This document shows, piece by piece, positions 44,060 to 54,241 of a stretch of 64,000 nt of DNA (position 1 is the first letter of the stretch; every line of letters starts with the position of its first letter). This stretch comes from a bacterium. Lineage in GTDB: Bacteria; Bacillota; Bacilli; Lactobacillales; Streptococcaceae. The position numbers and the translations under genes were made by a program. A model generated the notes under the pieces. The model had not been told where the DNA came from. It was given only the letters and a program-made list of their open reading frames with translations, and did no database searches. The stretch covers positions 83,190 through 147,189 of the forward strand of contig CAJNCA010000003.1 of the NCBI GenBank assembly GCA_905221145.1. Reading direction: 5' to 3'.

Positions 44060-44207
44060 AATTTTTCTGGGTCTTCTTGCCATTATTTTTATCAAACTGA
44101 TTATTGGAATTGTGAAATTCCTGTGGATGATCATCTCTTTTGCAGCCCAATTGCTGTTTTACAAGATATTATTTAAGACATTAGATTGGCTATTTAAACT
44201 TATTTAG
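44056..44207 (+). pseudogene. Small membrane protein with a one-base frameshift in a T tract
   Basis: The ATG at 44056 overlaps the preceding stop and yields only 14 codons (MKFFWVFLPLFLSN). If the TTTTT at 44060-44064 had one more T, the frame would run to TAG 44205-44207 as a 50-residue two-helix protein (MKFFLGLLAIIFIKLIIGIV..., ending DWLFKLI). A slippage deletion, a phase-variable tract or a sequencing error are all possible. Confidence 0.7.
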
Positions 44208-44229
44208 ACCGTAATTCGGATCTCAGAGA

Positions 44230-44262
44230 ACTAGCAGGTTTTGTACTGTTAGTTTTTTATTC
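44230..44262 (+). terminator. Terminator closing the accessory cluster
   Basis: AACTAGCAG/CTGTTAGTT, a 9-bp stem with one G-U, then TTTT. Confidence 0.8.
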
Positions 44263-44322
44263 ACTTTCCATATGGTATAATATAAGCAGTAAAATCATTT
44301 TAGAACATACATGGAGGTCGTC

Positions 44323-44556
44323 ATGGACAATATCATCGATGTGTCAATTCCCGTTGCAGAAGTGGTGGACAAGCATCCAGAAGTCTTGGAAATCCTAGTG
44401 GAACTCGGTTTTAAACCCCTTGCTAATCCCTTGATGCGCAACACAGTCGGTCGCAAAGTATCGCTTAAGCAGGGTTCTAAGCTCGAAGGAACTCCTATGG
44501 ATAAGATTGTCCGCACACTGGAAGCAAATGGCTACGAAGTGATTGGATTAGACTAA
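44323..44556 (+). CDS. DUF1858 domain protein
   Basis: 77 residues beginning MDNIIDVSIPVAEVVDKHPEV, the DUF1858 pattern of a short helical disulfide-like domain, here without a CxC. GGAGG 5 nt before the ATG at 44323 fixes the start; the ATG at 44311 contains that ribosome site. It is coupled to the DUF438 gene through a one-base overlap, a pairing seen in many Firmicutes. An extended -10 (TG-G-TATAAT, near 44273) lies upstream. Confidence 0.85.
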   Translation: MDNIIDVSIPVAEVVDKHPEVLEILVELGFKPLANPLMRNTVGRKVSLKQGSKLEGTPMDKIVRTLEANGYEVIGLD

Positions 44557-45890
44557 TGGCAGATGAACGGATTCATGTCCTAAGGGATATTTTGTTAGAA
44601 TTGCATAATGGCGCCTCTCCTGAGTCGGTTCAAGAGCGCTTTGATGCGACCTTTACGGGTGTGTCAGCCATCGAGATTTCTCTCATGGAGCACGAGCTGA
44701 TGAACTCAGACTCAGGTGTCACCTTTGAAGATGTTATGGAACTCTGTGATGTTCATGCCAATCTTTTTAAAAATGCTGTTAAGGATGTCGAAGTTGCAGA
44801 TACCGAGCACCCAGGTCACCCAGTTCGGATTTTCAAAGAAGAAAATCTGGCACTCCGCGCTGCCTTGATTCGAATTCGGAGATTGTTAGATACTTATGAG
44901 TCGATGGAAGACGAGGAAATGCTTACGGAGATGCGCAAGGGTTTGGTCCGTCAGATGGGACTTGTGGGGCAATTTGACATCCACTACCAGCGTAAGGAAG
45001 AGCTCTTCTTCCCCATCATGGAGCGCTATGGTCACGATTCACCTCCTAAGGTCATGTGGGGAGTGGATGACCAGATTAGGGAACTCTCTCAGACAGCCCT
45101 AGCGACAGCCAAGTCATTACCAGAAGTGCCGATTTCTACTGTAAAAGAAGCTTTTGAAGCCTTTGCGACAGAGTTTGAAAGTATGATTTTCAAGGAAGAG
45201 TCCATCCTTCTCATGATTCTCCTTGAGTCCTTTACTCAGGATGACTGGCTTCAGATTGCGGAGGAGAGCGATGCCTACGGCTATGCCATCATCCGTCCGT
45301 CTGAGAAATGGGTGCCAGAAAGACAGAATTTTGTTGAGGAAAAGAGCGCAGAGGAGCCTATTCAGCTAGAAACGGCTGAAGGTCAAGTTCAGCAAGTGAT
45401 TGATACGCCTGAAGGTCAGTTTACTATTACCTTTACTCCTAAGGAAAAGGAAGCAGTGCTGGACCGCCATAGTCAGCAGGCTTTTGGCAATGGCTATCTC
45501 TCGGTCGAGCAGGCTAACCTCATCCTCAATCACCTCCCTATGGAGATTACCTTTGTCAATAAAGACGATATCTTCCAATATTATAATAACAATACGCCAG
45601 CTGATGAGATGATTTTCAAACGGACCCCGTCCCAAGTTGGGCGCAATGTCGAACTTTGCCATCCGCCTAAGTACTTGGACAAGGTCAAGACTATCATGAA
45701 GGGGCTTCGTGAGGGAAGTAAAGACAAGTATGAAATGTGGTTCAAGTCTGAGTCGCGAGGTAAGTTTGTCCACATCACCTACGCTGCGGTACACGATGAA
45801 AACGGAGAATTCCAAGGAGTGCTGGAGTATGTTCAGGATATCCAGCCCTACCGAGAGATTGACACGGATTATTTCCGTGGATTAGAATAA
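44556..45890 (+). CDS. DUF438 / hemerythrin-like / PAS domain protein
   Basis: 444 residues. N-terminal DUF438 (residues about 5-85); a hemerythrin-like HHE region with FDIHYQRKEELFFPIMERYGH (about 145-165) and later EEFESMIFKEE-type acidic helices; then a C-terminal PAS domain (about 325-440; QANLILNHLPMEITFVNKDD, GRNVELCHPPKYLDKV). The layout suggests a redox, iron or gas sensor without an output domain. Translation is coupled to the DUF1858 gene. Confidence 0.88.
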   Translation: MADERIHVLRDILLELHNGASPESVQERFDATFTGVSAIEISLMEHELMNSDSGVTFEDVMELCDVHANLFKNAVKDVEVADTEHPGHPVRIFKEENLALRAALIRIRRLLDTYESMEDEEMLTEMRKGLVRQMGLVGQFDIHYQRKEELFFPIMERYGHDSPPKVMWGVDDQIRELSQTALATAKSLPEVPISTVKEAFEAFATEFESMIFKEESILLMILLESFTQDDWLQIAEESDAYGYAIIRPSEKWVPERQNFVEEKSAEEPIQLETAEGQVQQVIDTPEGQFTITFTPKEKEAVLDRHSQQAFGNGYLSVEQANLILNHLPMEITFVNKDDIFQYYNNNTPADEMIFKRTPSQVGRNVELCHPPKYLDKVKTIMKGLREGSKDKYEMWFKSESRGKFVHITYAAVHDENGEFQGVLEYVQDIQPYREIDTDYFRGLE

Positions 45891-45899
45891 GGAGAAAAA

Positions 45900-46154
45900 A
45901 TGAGTTACGAACAAGAATTTATGAAGGAATTTGAAGCTTGGGTCAATACCCAGATTATGATCAACGATATGGCGCATAAGGAAAGCCAAAAAGTCTACGA
46001 AGAAGACCAAGACGAACGTGCCAAAGATGCCATGATTCGCTACGAAAGCCGCTTGGACGCCTATCAATTTTTGCTTGGTAAGTTTGAAAACTTCAAGGCA
46101 GGTAAGGGATTCCATGACTTGCCAGAAGGCTTGTTTGGTGAGCGGAATTATTAA
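45900..46154 (+). CDS. DUF1912 family protein
   Basis: 84 residues, acidic and helical (EQEFMKEFEAWVNTQIMIND ... YESRLDAYQFLLGKFENFK). A streptococcal family of unknown function. AAGGAG precedes the ATG, 9 nt after the PAS protein gene, so it probably shares the transcript. Confidence 0.82.
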   Translation: MSYEQEFMKEFEAWVNTQIMINDMAHKESQKVYEEDQDERAKDAMIRYESRLDAYQFLLGKFENFKAGKGFHDLPEGLFGERNY

Positions 46155-46164
46155 TTGATTAGAT

Positions 46165-46198
46165 AAAAAAGTGCAGTTGTAAGAACCGCACTTTTATT
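46165..46198. terminator. Bidirectional terminator
   Basis: AAAAAAGTGC..GTT / AAC..GCACTTTT with flanking A and T tracts, between convergent genes. Confidence 0.85.
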
Positions 46199-46504
46199 TT
46201 ATACGTGGTGTGTATGTTTGGTAATCCATTGTTCCATTTTGATGTTCAACCAAAATGAATAAATTCCAAGTGTAATGATACAGAGTAAGAACCATTTAAT
46301 CCAGTTTCCAAATAACTGGGCACCTGTACCATCAAAGTAGAGGCGACGTCCGTCAATGACGGTATGTTTGATTTTCCAATTTTGCATGAGACAAACAGCC
46401 CATGGGGTTGCTATTCCTAAAGTAAGGATAATAATGATGAATGATAAAATGGAGTAACCAATATAACTCAAGAGTCCACCATCAAAGTAACTTTCAGTAT
46501 TCAT
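46199..46504 (-). CDS. DUF898-like small membrane protein
   Basis: 101 residues, two hydrophobic segments (LLSYIGYSILSFIIIILTLGI; WIKWFLLCIITLGIYSFWL) separated by WKIKHTVIDGRRLYFDGTG, a pattern found in DUF898 proteins. Function unknown. It is convergent with the DUF1912 gene and monocistronic; the upstream ribosome site is modest. Confidence 0.75.
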   Translation of the reverse strand: MNTESYFDGGLLSYIGYSILSFIIIILTLGIATPWAVCLMQNWKIKHTVIDGRRLYFDGTGAQLFGNWIKWFLLCIITLGIYSFWLNIKMEQWITKHTHHV

Positions 46505-46639
46505 AAGTTCATCTCCGTCAGCTTTTAGTGTGAATCAGTTTTGCACATTGAGGTACATTTTATCAATTTGTTAAACCATTGTCAATTTTTTCTAGGAGTC
46601 TGGAAAAACTGATTTTTATTCTAAGTTATATTTCATTTC

Positions 46640-46668
46640 TTGATTTTTTACTAAAATCTTGATAGAAT
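46640..46668 (+). promoter_or_regulatory. Promoter of the helix-hairpin-helix gene
   Basis: TTGATT (46640-46645), a 17-nt spacer and TAGAAT (46663-46668), 54 nt before the ATG. Confidence 0.6.
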
Positions 46669-46721
46669 ATTTACATTAAATCCTTGTCAGAGCAGGGGTT
46701 TTTTATTGAAAGGATTTTATC

Positions 46722-47117
46722 ATGTCAAAGAAACTCAATCGTAAAAAACAATTACGAAATAGCCTCCGTCGCGCAGGTGCTTTTTCAAGTACTGTGACTA
46801 AGGTTGTAGAAGAGACAAAAAAAGTCGTAAAACGTGCAGAGCAGTCAGCAAGCCAAGCTGGTAAGGCTGTTTCTAAAAAGGTTGAACAAGCAGTAGAAGC
46901 TACCAAAGAGCAAGCTCAAAAAGTAGCCAATTCTGTAGAAGATTTTGCAGCAAACTTAGGTGGACTTCCACTTGATCGTGCTAAGACTTTCTATGATGAA
47001 GGAATCAAGTCTGCTTCAGATTTCAAAAACTGGACTGAAAAAGAACTCCTTGCCTTGAAAGGAATCGGTCCAGCTACCATCAAGAAATTGAAAGAAAATG
47101 GCATCAAGTTCAAGTAA
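46722..47117 (+). CDS. Helix-hairpin-helix protein with basic coiled-coil N-terminus
   Basis: 131 residues. A very basic start (MSKKLNRKKQLRNSLRRAG), an Ala/Lys/Glu-rich helix (residues 25-75), and a C-terminal helix-hairpin-helix (LLALKGIGPATIKKLKENGI) of the kind that binds DNA backbones. Found in streptococci without an assigned role. GAAAGGAT precedes the ATG. Confidence 0.82.
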   Translation: MSKKLNRKKQLRNSLRRAGAFSSTVTKVVEETKKVVKRAEQSASQAGKAVSKKVEQAVEATKEQAQKVANSVEDFAANLGGLPLDRAKTFYDEGIKSASDFKNWTEKELLALKGIGPATIKKLKENGIKFK

Positions 47118-47151
47118 TTTTTCTTGTTCCTTGCATTTCCGTTAAAATCTT

Positions 47152-47372
47152 GCTACAATAGAGCCATTAGAGGTGTTTTGAATCCCACATTTTACAGAAA
47201 GTGGCGGCGCTGAGAAGTCCACAAATGTGTCAAAACTAGTTGCTAATGGATGAAAAATTGAAATAAAAGTGTCTTTTTGTTTTAAAGACGAGAGTTGCGG
47301 GCAACTGCCCGAAATTGGGTGGTACCGCGGATAAACACATTCGTCCCTGTCATGTAGATGGCAGGGCTTTTC
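47152..47372 (+). promoter_or_regulatory. T-box leader (valine) of the valS operon
   Basis: The hallmark T-box GGGTGGTACCGCG is at 47317-47329, followed by the terminator CCCTGTC/GGCAGGG (47345-47351/47360-47366) and T residues. In stem I, the specifier position reads GTC (47229-47231) followed by A, flanked by GTTTTG/CAAAAC and CACATTT/AAATGTG helices, which fits Val and the valS gene downstream. Uncharged tRNA-Val would stabilise the antiterminator. Confidence 0.93.
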
Positions 47373-47400
47373 TTTTGCGTCTTAGTCAAAGGAGGTTGTT

Positions 47401-47979
47401 ATGAAGCAATCTTTTAAAACAAGTAAACTCTACTATGGCTTTCCTATCTTCATTTTGGGGTATCAGGATCAGAATTTTGAGCAGAATATCACGACCTGTA
47501 GCTCATCCTATAGTTTGGGAAATTGGCTAGTCATCGGTGTTGGTGCTGAGGAAAATGCGGCTGAGCAGATTAAGCATTATCAACAGTTCACTGTGAATAT
47601 TCCTGATGAAAATCTCATGCTCGAGATGGAGAAGGCTGGTTTTATCAGTCATCGAGAGAAATTGAAACATCTGGGGCTAGACTACGAGATTTCTGAACGG
47701 AGCCAGGCACCGATTTTAGAGGCTTGTCCAGTCGTTTTGGATTGTCAGGTAGATCGGATTATCGAGGAAGATGGAATCTGTCATATCTTTGCCAAGATTA
47801 TCGAACGACTAGCTAATTCAGAACTTTTGGATGACAAGGGGCATTTTAAGAATGACCGTTTTGCGCCGACTTACTTTATGGGGGATGGCCACCAGCGCGT
47901 TTATCGTTATTTAGATGATCGTGTTGACCTTATGGGGAACTTCATCAAGAAAGAGAGGAAGAAAGATGACAAGAACTGA
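47401..47979 (+). CDS. Flavin reductase-like domain protein
   Basis: 192 residues of the flavin-reductase-like FMN-binding split-barrel family (ITTCSSSYSLGNWLVIGVGAEENA; FTVNIPDENLMLEMEKAG; EACPVVLDCQVDRII). It likely binds FMN; the substrate is unknown. AAAGGAGG precedes the ATG. It is the first gene behind the valine T-box, so valine starvation should raise it together with valS. Confidence 0.82.
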   Translation: MKQSFKTSKLYYGFPIFILGYQDQNFEQNITTCSSSYSLGNWLVIGVGAEENAAEQIKHYQQFTVNIPDENLMLEMEKAGFISHREKLKHLGLDYEISERSQAPILEACPVVLDCQVDRIIEEDGICHIFAKIIERLANSELLDDKGHFKNDRFAPTYFMGDGHQRVYRYLDDRVDLMGNFIKKERKKDDKN

Positions 47980-48049
47980 ACTGCCAGAACGCTTGGAAAC
48001 AGAACGTCTCGTTTTACGAGTCCGCACAGTGGCGGATGCTGAGGAGTGA
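47966..48049 (+). pseudogene. Truncated GNAT acetyltransferase N-terminus
   Basis: The ATG at 47966 opens MTRTELPERLETERLVLRVR, then TVADAEE and a TGA (47 nt after the LETERL motif). LETERLVLR is the typical beginning of RimJ-type GNAT acetyltransferases, and the rest of the domain is missing. The following kinase-like gene begins directly after, which suggests a deletion or replacement. Confidence 0.75.
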
Positions 48050-48064
48050 GTGGGAGGTGATTTG

Positions 48065-48643
48065 ATGCATCTTTTCATCATCGGTGCTCCAGCTTCAGGA
48101 AAAATGACGATTGGTCAAGAACTATCTCGACTGACGGATTCTACCCTCTTTTATAACCATCAAGCCATCGATTTTGCACTAGAAATCTATCAGGATTATA
48201 CCGAGGAGATGTGGGAATTTGTTCGTGGAATTACCTTTTCTTTCCTTGGAGCTAGCGCTAGAAATCAGCGATATATGATTTTAACAGACGTGATTGATTT
48301 TTCAAATCAGTACCAGCTGGTGTATTTGAAGCAAATTCAGGATTTGTTGAATGACTATCATCAAGAGATTCTTTTTGTTGAATTGGAAACAAGCCTTGAA
48401 GAGCGCTTACGTCGAAATCAAACGGAGAATCGATTAAAGCACAAACCCTTAAAACGATATATTGAGGTATCTGAAAGAGAAATTATAGAGACAGCTGAAA
48501 CACTTCAATTAAATTCCCAACATCAACCCAATGAGTTGCACCACTACTTTAAAATAAATAATACGAATCTGTCTGCAGAAGAGGTTGCTAAGCAGATTCA
48601 AGATAAAATGAATACAATAGAGAAAGGACAAACACATGTCTAA
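48065..48643 (+). CDS. P-loop kinase-like ATPase
   Basis: 192 residues. Walker [16 protein letters not shown] at the N-terminus, then [12 protein letters not shown] and a lid-like basic region ([20 protein letters not shown]), similar to shikimate-kinase/nucleotide-kinase-like AAA proteins. Substrate unknown. The ATG at 48065 follows GGGAGG; an in-frame GTG at 48050 lies before it. It overlaps valS by 8 nt, so it is in the T-box operon. Confidence 0.75.
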   Translation: MHLFIIGAPASGKMTIGQELSRLTDSTLFYNHQAIDFALEIYQDYTEEMWEFVRGITFSFLGASARNQRYMILTDVIDFSNQYQLVYLKQIQDLLNDYHQEILFVELETSLEERLRRNQTENRLKHKPLKRYIEVSEREIIETAETLQLNSQHQPNELHHYFKINNTNLSAEEVAKQIQDKMNTIEKGQTHV

Positions 48644-51287
48644 AGAACTTTCACCTAAATACAATCCAGCCGAGGTTGAGGCTGGTCGTTACCAAAAATG
48701 GCTTGATGCTGATGTTTTCAAGCCTTCAGGCGATCAAAAGGCTAAGCCTTATTCTATCGTGATTCCACCACCAAACGTAACTGGTAAACTCCATCTTGGT
48801 CACGCTTGGGATACAACCTTGCAGGATATCATCATCCGTCAAAAACGCATGCAAGGTTTTGATACACTTTGGCTTCCAGGGATGGACCACGCGGGGATTG
48901 CGACTCAAGCTAAAGTTGAGGAGCGCTTGCGTGGTGAAGGTATTAGCCGTTACGACCTGGGTCGTGAAAAATTCCTAGATAAAGTATGGGAATGGAAAGA
49001 CGAATATGCCACTACCATCAAGGAACAATGGGGCAAGATGGGGCTCTCTGTAGACTACTCTCGCGAGCGTTTCACCCTTGACGAAGGTTTGTCAAAAGCC
49101 GTTCGCAAGGTCTTTGTGGACCTTTACAAGAAAGGCTGGATCTATCGTGGTGAGTTTATCATCAACTGGGACCCAGCTGCACGCACAGCCCTTTCGGATA
49201 TCGAAGTTATCCACAAGGATGTAGAAGGTGCCTTCTACCACATGAACTACATGCTGGAAGACGGCTCACGCGCCCTTGAAGTTGCGACAACTCGTCCTGA
49301 GACCATGTTTGGGGACGTTGCGGTTGCGGTCAATCCAGAAGATCCACGCTACAAGGACTTGATTGGAAAAAACGTCATCCTTCCAATCGCTAATAAATTG
49401 ATCCCAATCGTTGGAGACGAACACGCAGACCCTGAGTTTGGTACTGGTGTCGTGAAAATCACGCCTGCCCACGATCCAAATGACTTCTTGGTTGGTCAAC
49501 GTCATAACTTGCCACAAATCAACGTGATGAACGACGACGGAACTATGAATGAGCTTGCCTTCGAGTTTGCAGGTATGGACCGTTTTGAAGCTCGTAAGGC
49601 AGTCGTTGCCAAGTTGGAAGAAATTGGTGCCTTCGTTAAAATCGAAAAACGTGTCCACAGTGTTGGTCACTCAGAGCGTACAGGTGTTGTGGTTGAACCA
49701 CGCTTGTCTACTCAATGGTTCGTTAAGATGGACCAATTGGCTAAGAATGCTATTGCTAACCAAGATACTGATGATAAGGTAGAATTCTACCCACCTCGTT
49801 TCAATGATACCTTCCTTCAATGGATGGAAAATGTCCATGACTGGGTAATCTCACGTCAGCTCTGGTGGGGTCACCAAATCCCCGCTTGGTACAATGCTGA
49901 GGGTGAAATATATGTCGGCGAAGAAGCTCCAGAAGGCGACGGTTGGACTCAGGACGAAGACGTCTTGGATACTTGGTTCAGTTCTGCCCTTTGGCCATTC
50001 TCTACCATGGGCTGGCCGGATGTCGACTCAGAAGACTTCAAACGTTATTATCCAACATCAACTTTGGTGACTGGTTATGATATTATCCCGTTCTGGGTAT
50101 CTCGAATGATTTTCCAAGGTTTGGAATTTACTGGCAAATCGCCATTCAAAAATGCATTGATTCATGGTCTGATTCGTGACGAGGAAGGCCGTAAAATGTC
50201 TAAATCTCTCGGTAACGGGATTGACCCGATGGATGTTATTGATAAGTACGGAACAGATAGCCTGCGTTGGTTCCTTTCAAACGGTTCTGCACCAGGTCAA
50301 GACGTGCGCTTCTCTTACGAGAAAATGGATGCTTCATGGAACTTCATTAACAAGATCTGGAACATCTCTCGCTACATCCTCATGAACAATGAAGGCTTGA
50401 CCCTTGAGCAAGCAACTGCCAATGTGGAAAAAGTTGTCAACAAGGAAGCTGGTAATGTCACAGACCGCTGGATTCTCCACAACCTCAATGAAACTATTGG
50501 AAAAGCAACTGCTAACTTTGATAAGTTTGAATTTGGTGTGGCTGGTCACATTCTCTACAACTTCATCTGGGATGAGTTTGCGGACTGGTACGTTGAGTTG
50601 ACTAAGGAAGTCCTTTACAGCGATAATGAAGAAGAGAAAGTCATCACACGCTCTGTTCTCCTTTATACTTTGGACAAGATCCTTCGTCTCCTTCACCCAA
50701 TCATGCCATTTGTGACAGAGGAAATCTTTGGACAAATCTCAGAAGGCTCTATCGTGACAGCAGAATACCCAACTGTTAACCCAGCCTTTGAAGACCTTGC
50801 GGCTCACACTGGTGTAGAAAGCCTCAAAGACTTGATCCGTGCCGTTCGTAATGCGCGTGCGGAAGTAAACGTAGCACCAAGCAAACCTATCACCATCCTT
50901 GTTAAGACAAGCGATAGCGACTTGGAAGCCTTCTTTAACAGCAATGTCAATTACATCAAACGCTTCACAAATCCAGAACACTTGGAAATCGCATCAACCA
51001 TCCCTGCGCCTGAACTGGCTATGTCAAGCGTTATCACAGGAGCAGAAATCTACTTGCCACTCGCTGACCTCCTCAATGTCGAAGAAGAACTGGCTCGTCT
51101 CGACAAGGAATTGGCTAAATGGCAAAAAGAACTGGACATGGTCGGTAAGAAGCTCTCTAACGAACGCTTCGTAGCCAACGCCAAACCAGAAGTCGTCCAA
51201 AAAGAACGCGACAAACAAGCCGACTACCAAGCGAAATACGATGCGACCGTAGCACGTATTGATGAGATGAAGAAGTTGGTGAAATAA
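48636..51287 (+). CDS. valS: Valyl-tRNA synthetase
   Basis: 883 residues, class I enzyme. The HIGH motif appears in [16 protein letters not shown], the KMSKS motif in [13 protein letters not shown], the editing domain lies between, and the C-terminal coiled-coil arm ([21 protein letters not shown]) that contacts tRNA-Val is present. The start overlaps the upstream kinase gene, with GAAAGGA as ribosome site. It is controlled by the valine T-box 1.3 kb upstream and ends at a strong terminator. Confidence 0.98.
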   Translation: MSKELSPKYNPAEVEAGRYQKWLDADVFKPSGDQKAKPYSIVIPPPNVTGKLHLGHAWDTTLQDIIIRQKRMQGFDTLWLPGMDHAGIATQAKVEERLRGEGISRYDLGREKFLDKVWEWKDEYATTIKEQWGKMGLSVDYSRERFTLDEGLSKAVRKVFVDLYKKGWIYRGEFIINWDPAARTALSDIEVIHKDVEGAFYHMNYMLEDGSRALEVATTRPETMFGDVAVAVNPEDPRYKDLIGKNVILPIANKLIPIVGDEHADPEFGTGVVKITPAHDPNDFLVGQRHNLPQINVMNDDGTMNELAFEFAGMDRFEARKAVVAKLEEIGAFVKIEKRVHSVGHSERTGVVVEPRLSTQWFVKMDQLAKNAIANQDTDDKVEFYPPRFNDTFLQWMENVHDWVISRQLWWGHQIPAWYNAEGEIYVGEEAPEGDGWTQDEDVLDTWFSSALWPFSTMGWPDVDSEDFKRYYPTSTLVTGYDIIPFWVSRMIFQGLEFTGKSPFKNALIHGLIRDEEGRKMSKSLGNGIDPMDVIDKYGTDSLRWFLSNGSAPGQDVRFSYEKMDASWNFINKIWNISRYILMNNEGLTLEQATANVEKVVNKEAGNVTDRWILHNLNETIGKATANFDKFEFGVAGHILYNFIWDEFADWYVELTKEVLYSDNEEEKVITRSVLLYTLDKILRLLHPIMPFVTEEIFGQISEGSIVTAEYPTVNPAFEDLAAHTGVESLKDLIRAVRNARAEVNVAPSKPITILVKTSDSDLEAFFNSNVNYIKRFTNPEHLEIASTIPAPELAMSSVITGAEIYLPLADLLNVEEELARLDKELAKWQKELDMVGKKLSNERFVANAKPEVVQKERDKQADYQAKYDATVARIDEMKKLVK

Positions 51288-51293
51288 ACATAG

Positions 51294-51322
51294 AAACACG
51301 GTGATGAGCCGTGTTTTTTTGG
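51294..51322 (+). terminator. Terminator after valS
   Basis: AAACACGG/CCGTGTTT with a 7-nt loop, then TTTT. Confidence 0.9.
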
Positions 51323-51435
51323 TATAATGAAATCAATATTTATTGATGGAGAAAGTGATGTCTAATACTCGTCGAAAATCAAATTCAAACCACGTCAGCG
51401 TCGCCTTACCGTACTCAAGTACAGCTTGCGGCTAG
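51321..51435 (+). pseudogene. Promoter, ribosome site and start codon of a gene interrupted by BOX
   Basis: TGG-TATAAT (51320-51328), then GATGGAGAAAGTG and ATG at 51358. After two or three codons (ATG TCT AAT) the frame runs into the BOX element and stops at 51433-51435. The original gene body is not present downstream. Confidence 0.55.
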
Positions 51436-51470
51436 CTTCCTAGTTTGCTTTTTGATTTTCATTGAGTATA
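51365..51470 (+). repeat. BOX element (A-C type, no boxB)
   Basis: Starts ATACTCGTCGAAAATC (boxA) and passes directly to GCTTGCGGCTAGCTTCC and the ATTGAGTATA end (boxC). Shorter than the copies at 22008 and 60951 because the boxB unit is absent. Confidence 0.93.
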
Positions 51471-51690
51471 AACACCCTCATTATGATCTGGATTGAATTC
51501 ATCTGGATTGATACCGAAACCCCACGTCACGATGCCATCGGCTGGGTAGCAAAAAAACAAAAGTCCTGTCACTTTCTCCCCCTTAACCTTTGACTATTCC
51601 GCAAAATTATCGTAAAATAAAGAGTAAATGATAAAATGAGGTCAGAGTCTGTTTGCTCTGGCGATAGTAGTATAAATGAGGAGAAACGCT
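51471..51690. other. Region between BOX and rpoE
   Basis: A 36-codon frame from 51483 (containing WIDTETPRHDAIGWVAKKQ) looks like a gene fragment with no start support. An extended -10 (TG-A-TAAAAT, 51629-51637) and a CAGAG/CTCTG hairpin precede rpoE. Confidence 0.5.
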
Positions 51691-52278
51691 TTGGAATTAG
51701 AAGTATTTGCTGGGCAAGAAAAAAGTGAACTATCTATGATTGAGGTAGCGCGTGCTATCTTGGAACTTCGTGGTCGCGATCATGAGATGCATTTTAGCGA
51801 TCTTGTAAACGAAATTCAAAACTACCTTGGAACATCAAACAGCGATATCCGCGAAGCTTTGCCTTTGTTCTACACAGAGTTGAACTTTGACGGTAGCTTC
51901 ATCTCACTTGGAGACAACAAATGGGGTCTTCGTTCATGGTATGGTGTGGACGAAATCGACGAAGAAATCATCGCTCTTGAAGAAAATGACGACGATGAAG
52001 TAGCACCAAAAGCTAAGAAAAAACGTGTCAATGCCTTCATGGATGGCGATTCAGATGCTATTGACTACAATGCGGATGATCCAGAAGACGAAGATGCATA
52101 CGAAGCCGATCCAGCTCTTTCATACGATGATGAAAATCCAGATGATGAGAAAAATGAAGTGGAAGCTTACGATGCAGAAATCAACGAAATCGCCCCAGAT
52201 GACTTGGGTGAAGACGTAGATCTTAACGAAGAAGACGACGAGTTTTCAGACGATGATTCTGAAAACATCGAGGAATAA
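51691..52278 (+). CDS. rpoE: RNA polymerase delta subunit RpoE
   Basis: 195 residues: an N-terminal folded HARE-HTH-like domain ([24 protein letters not shown] ... [10 protein letters not shown], residues 1-90), and a very acidic disordered tail ([14 protein letters not shown], then many Asp/Glu). Delta raises RNA polymerase recycling and promoter selectivity in Firmicutes. The start is TTG at 51691, 7 nt after GAGGAG; an ATG at 51676 overlaps that site. It is followed by the pyrG attenuator, the usual Firmicute neighbourhood. Confidence 0.95.
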   Translation: MELEVFAGQEKSELSMIEVARAILELRGRDHEMHFSDLVNEIQNYLGTSNSDIREALPLFYTELNFDGSFISLGDNKWGLRSWYGVDEIDEEIIALEENDDDEVAPKAKKKRVNAFMDGDSDAIDYNADDPEDEDAYEADPALSYDDENPDDEKNEVEAYDAEINEIAPDDLGEDVDLNEEDDEFSDDDSENIEE

Positions 52279-52288
52279 AAGTTAGCTA

Positions 52289-52317
52289 TTGACAATTGTT
52301 CTATTTTTAGGTATCAT
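52289..52317 (+). promoter_or_regulatory. Promoter of pyrG
   Basis: TTGACA (52289-52294), a 17-nt spacer and TATCAT (52312-52317). Counting 7 nt places transcription start on GGGC at 52325-52328. Confidence 0.9.
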
Positions 52318-52324
52318 ATTGTTC

Positions 52325-52383
52325 GGGCACCTCTTTTAGAGGTCGGGGCTCCCTAGTTCTTAGGGAGCTATTTTTGTTTTTTC
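52325..52383 (+). promoter_or_regulatory. pyrG attenuator with GGGC start (CTP-sensing, reiterative transcription type)
   Basis: The predicted 5' end is GGGC, followed by a small ACCTC/GAGGT hairpin and the terminator GCTCCCTA/TAGGGAGC (52348-52355/52361-52368) with a T-rich tail. In B. subtilis and L. lactis, low CTP causes extra G residues to be added at the GGGC start, and the poly-G end pairs with the pyrimidine-rich terminator arm. The same parts are present here. Confidence 0.85.
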
Positions 52384-52502
52384 AAGAAGTTATCTTCTTG
52401 TATTTTAGTTGTGAATCTGGTGCAGTCGTCCCAGATTATTCTTATTAGTAGGGTCTTGTTTTCTATGTCCCCTCGTAGTTAACAAGGCCTTGAGCATTTT
52501 AG

Positions 52503-54122
<1,620 letters not shown>

Positions 54123-54130
54123 CTAAATCA

Positions 54131-54162
54131 AAACCTTTGAGAAGAATCTCAGAGGTTTTTTG
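54131..54162 (+). terminator. Terminator after pyrG
   Basis: An AACCTTTGAGA/TCTCAGAGGTT stem with a short loop, followed by TTTT. Confidence 0.88.
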
Positions 54163-54241
54163 ATTGCATATTTAGGATAATATTTGCAAATTAAAAACAT
54201 AGTGATATAATTAACATAACAAAAGTTAAGGAGGATTTACA

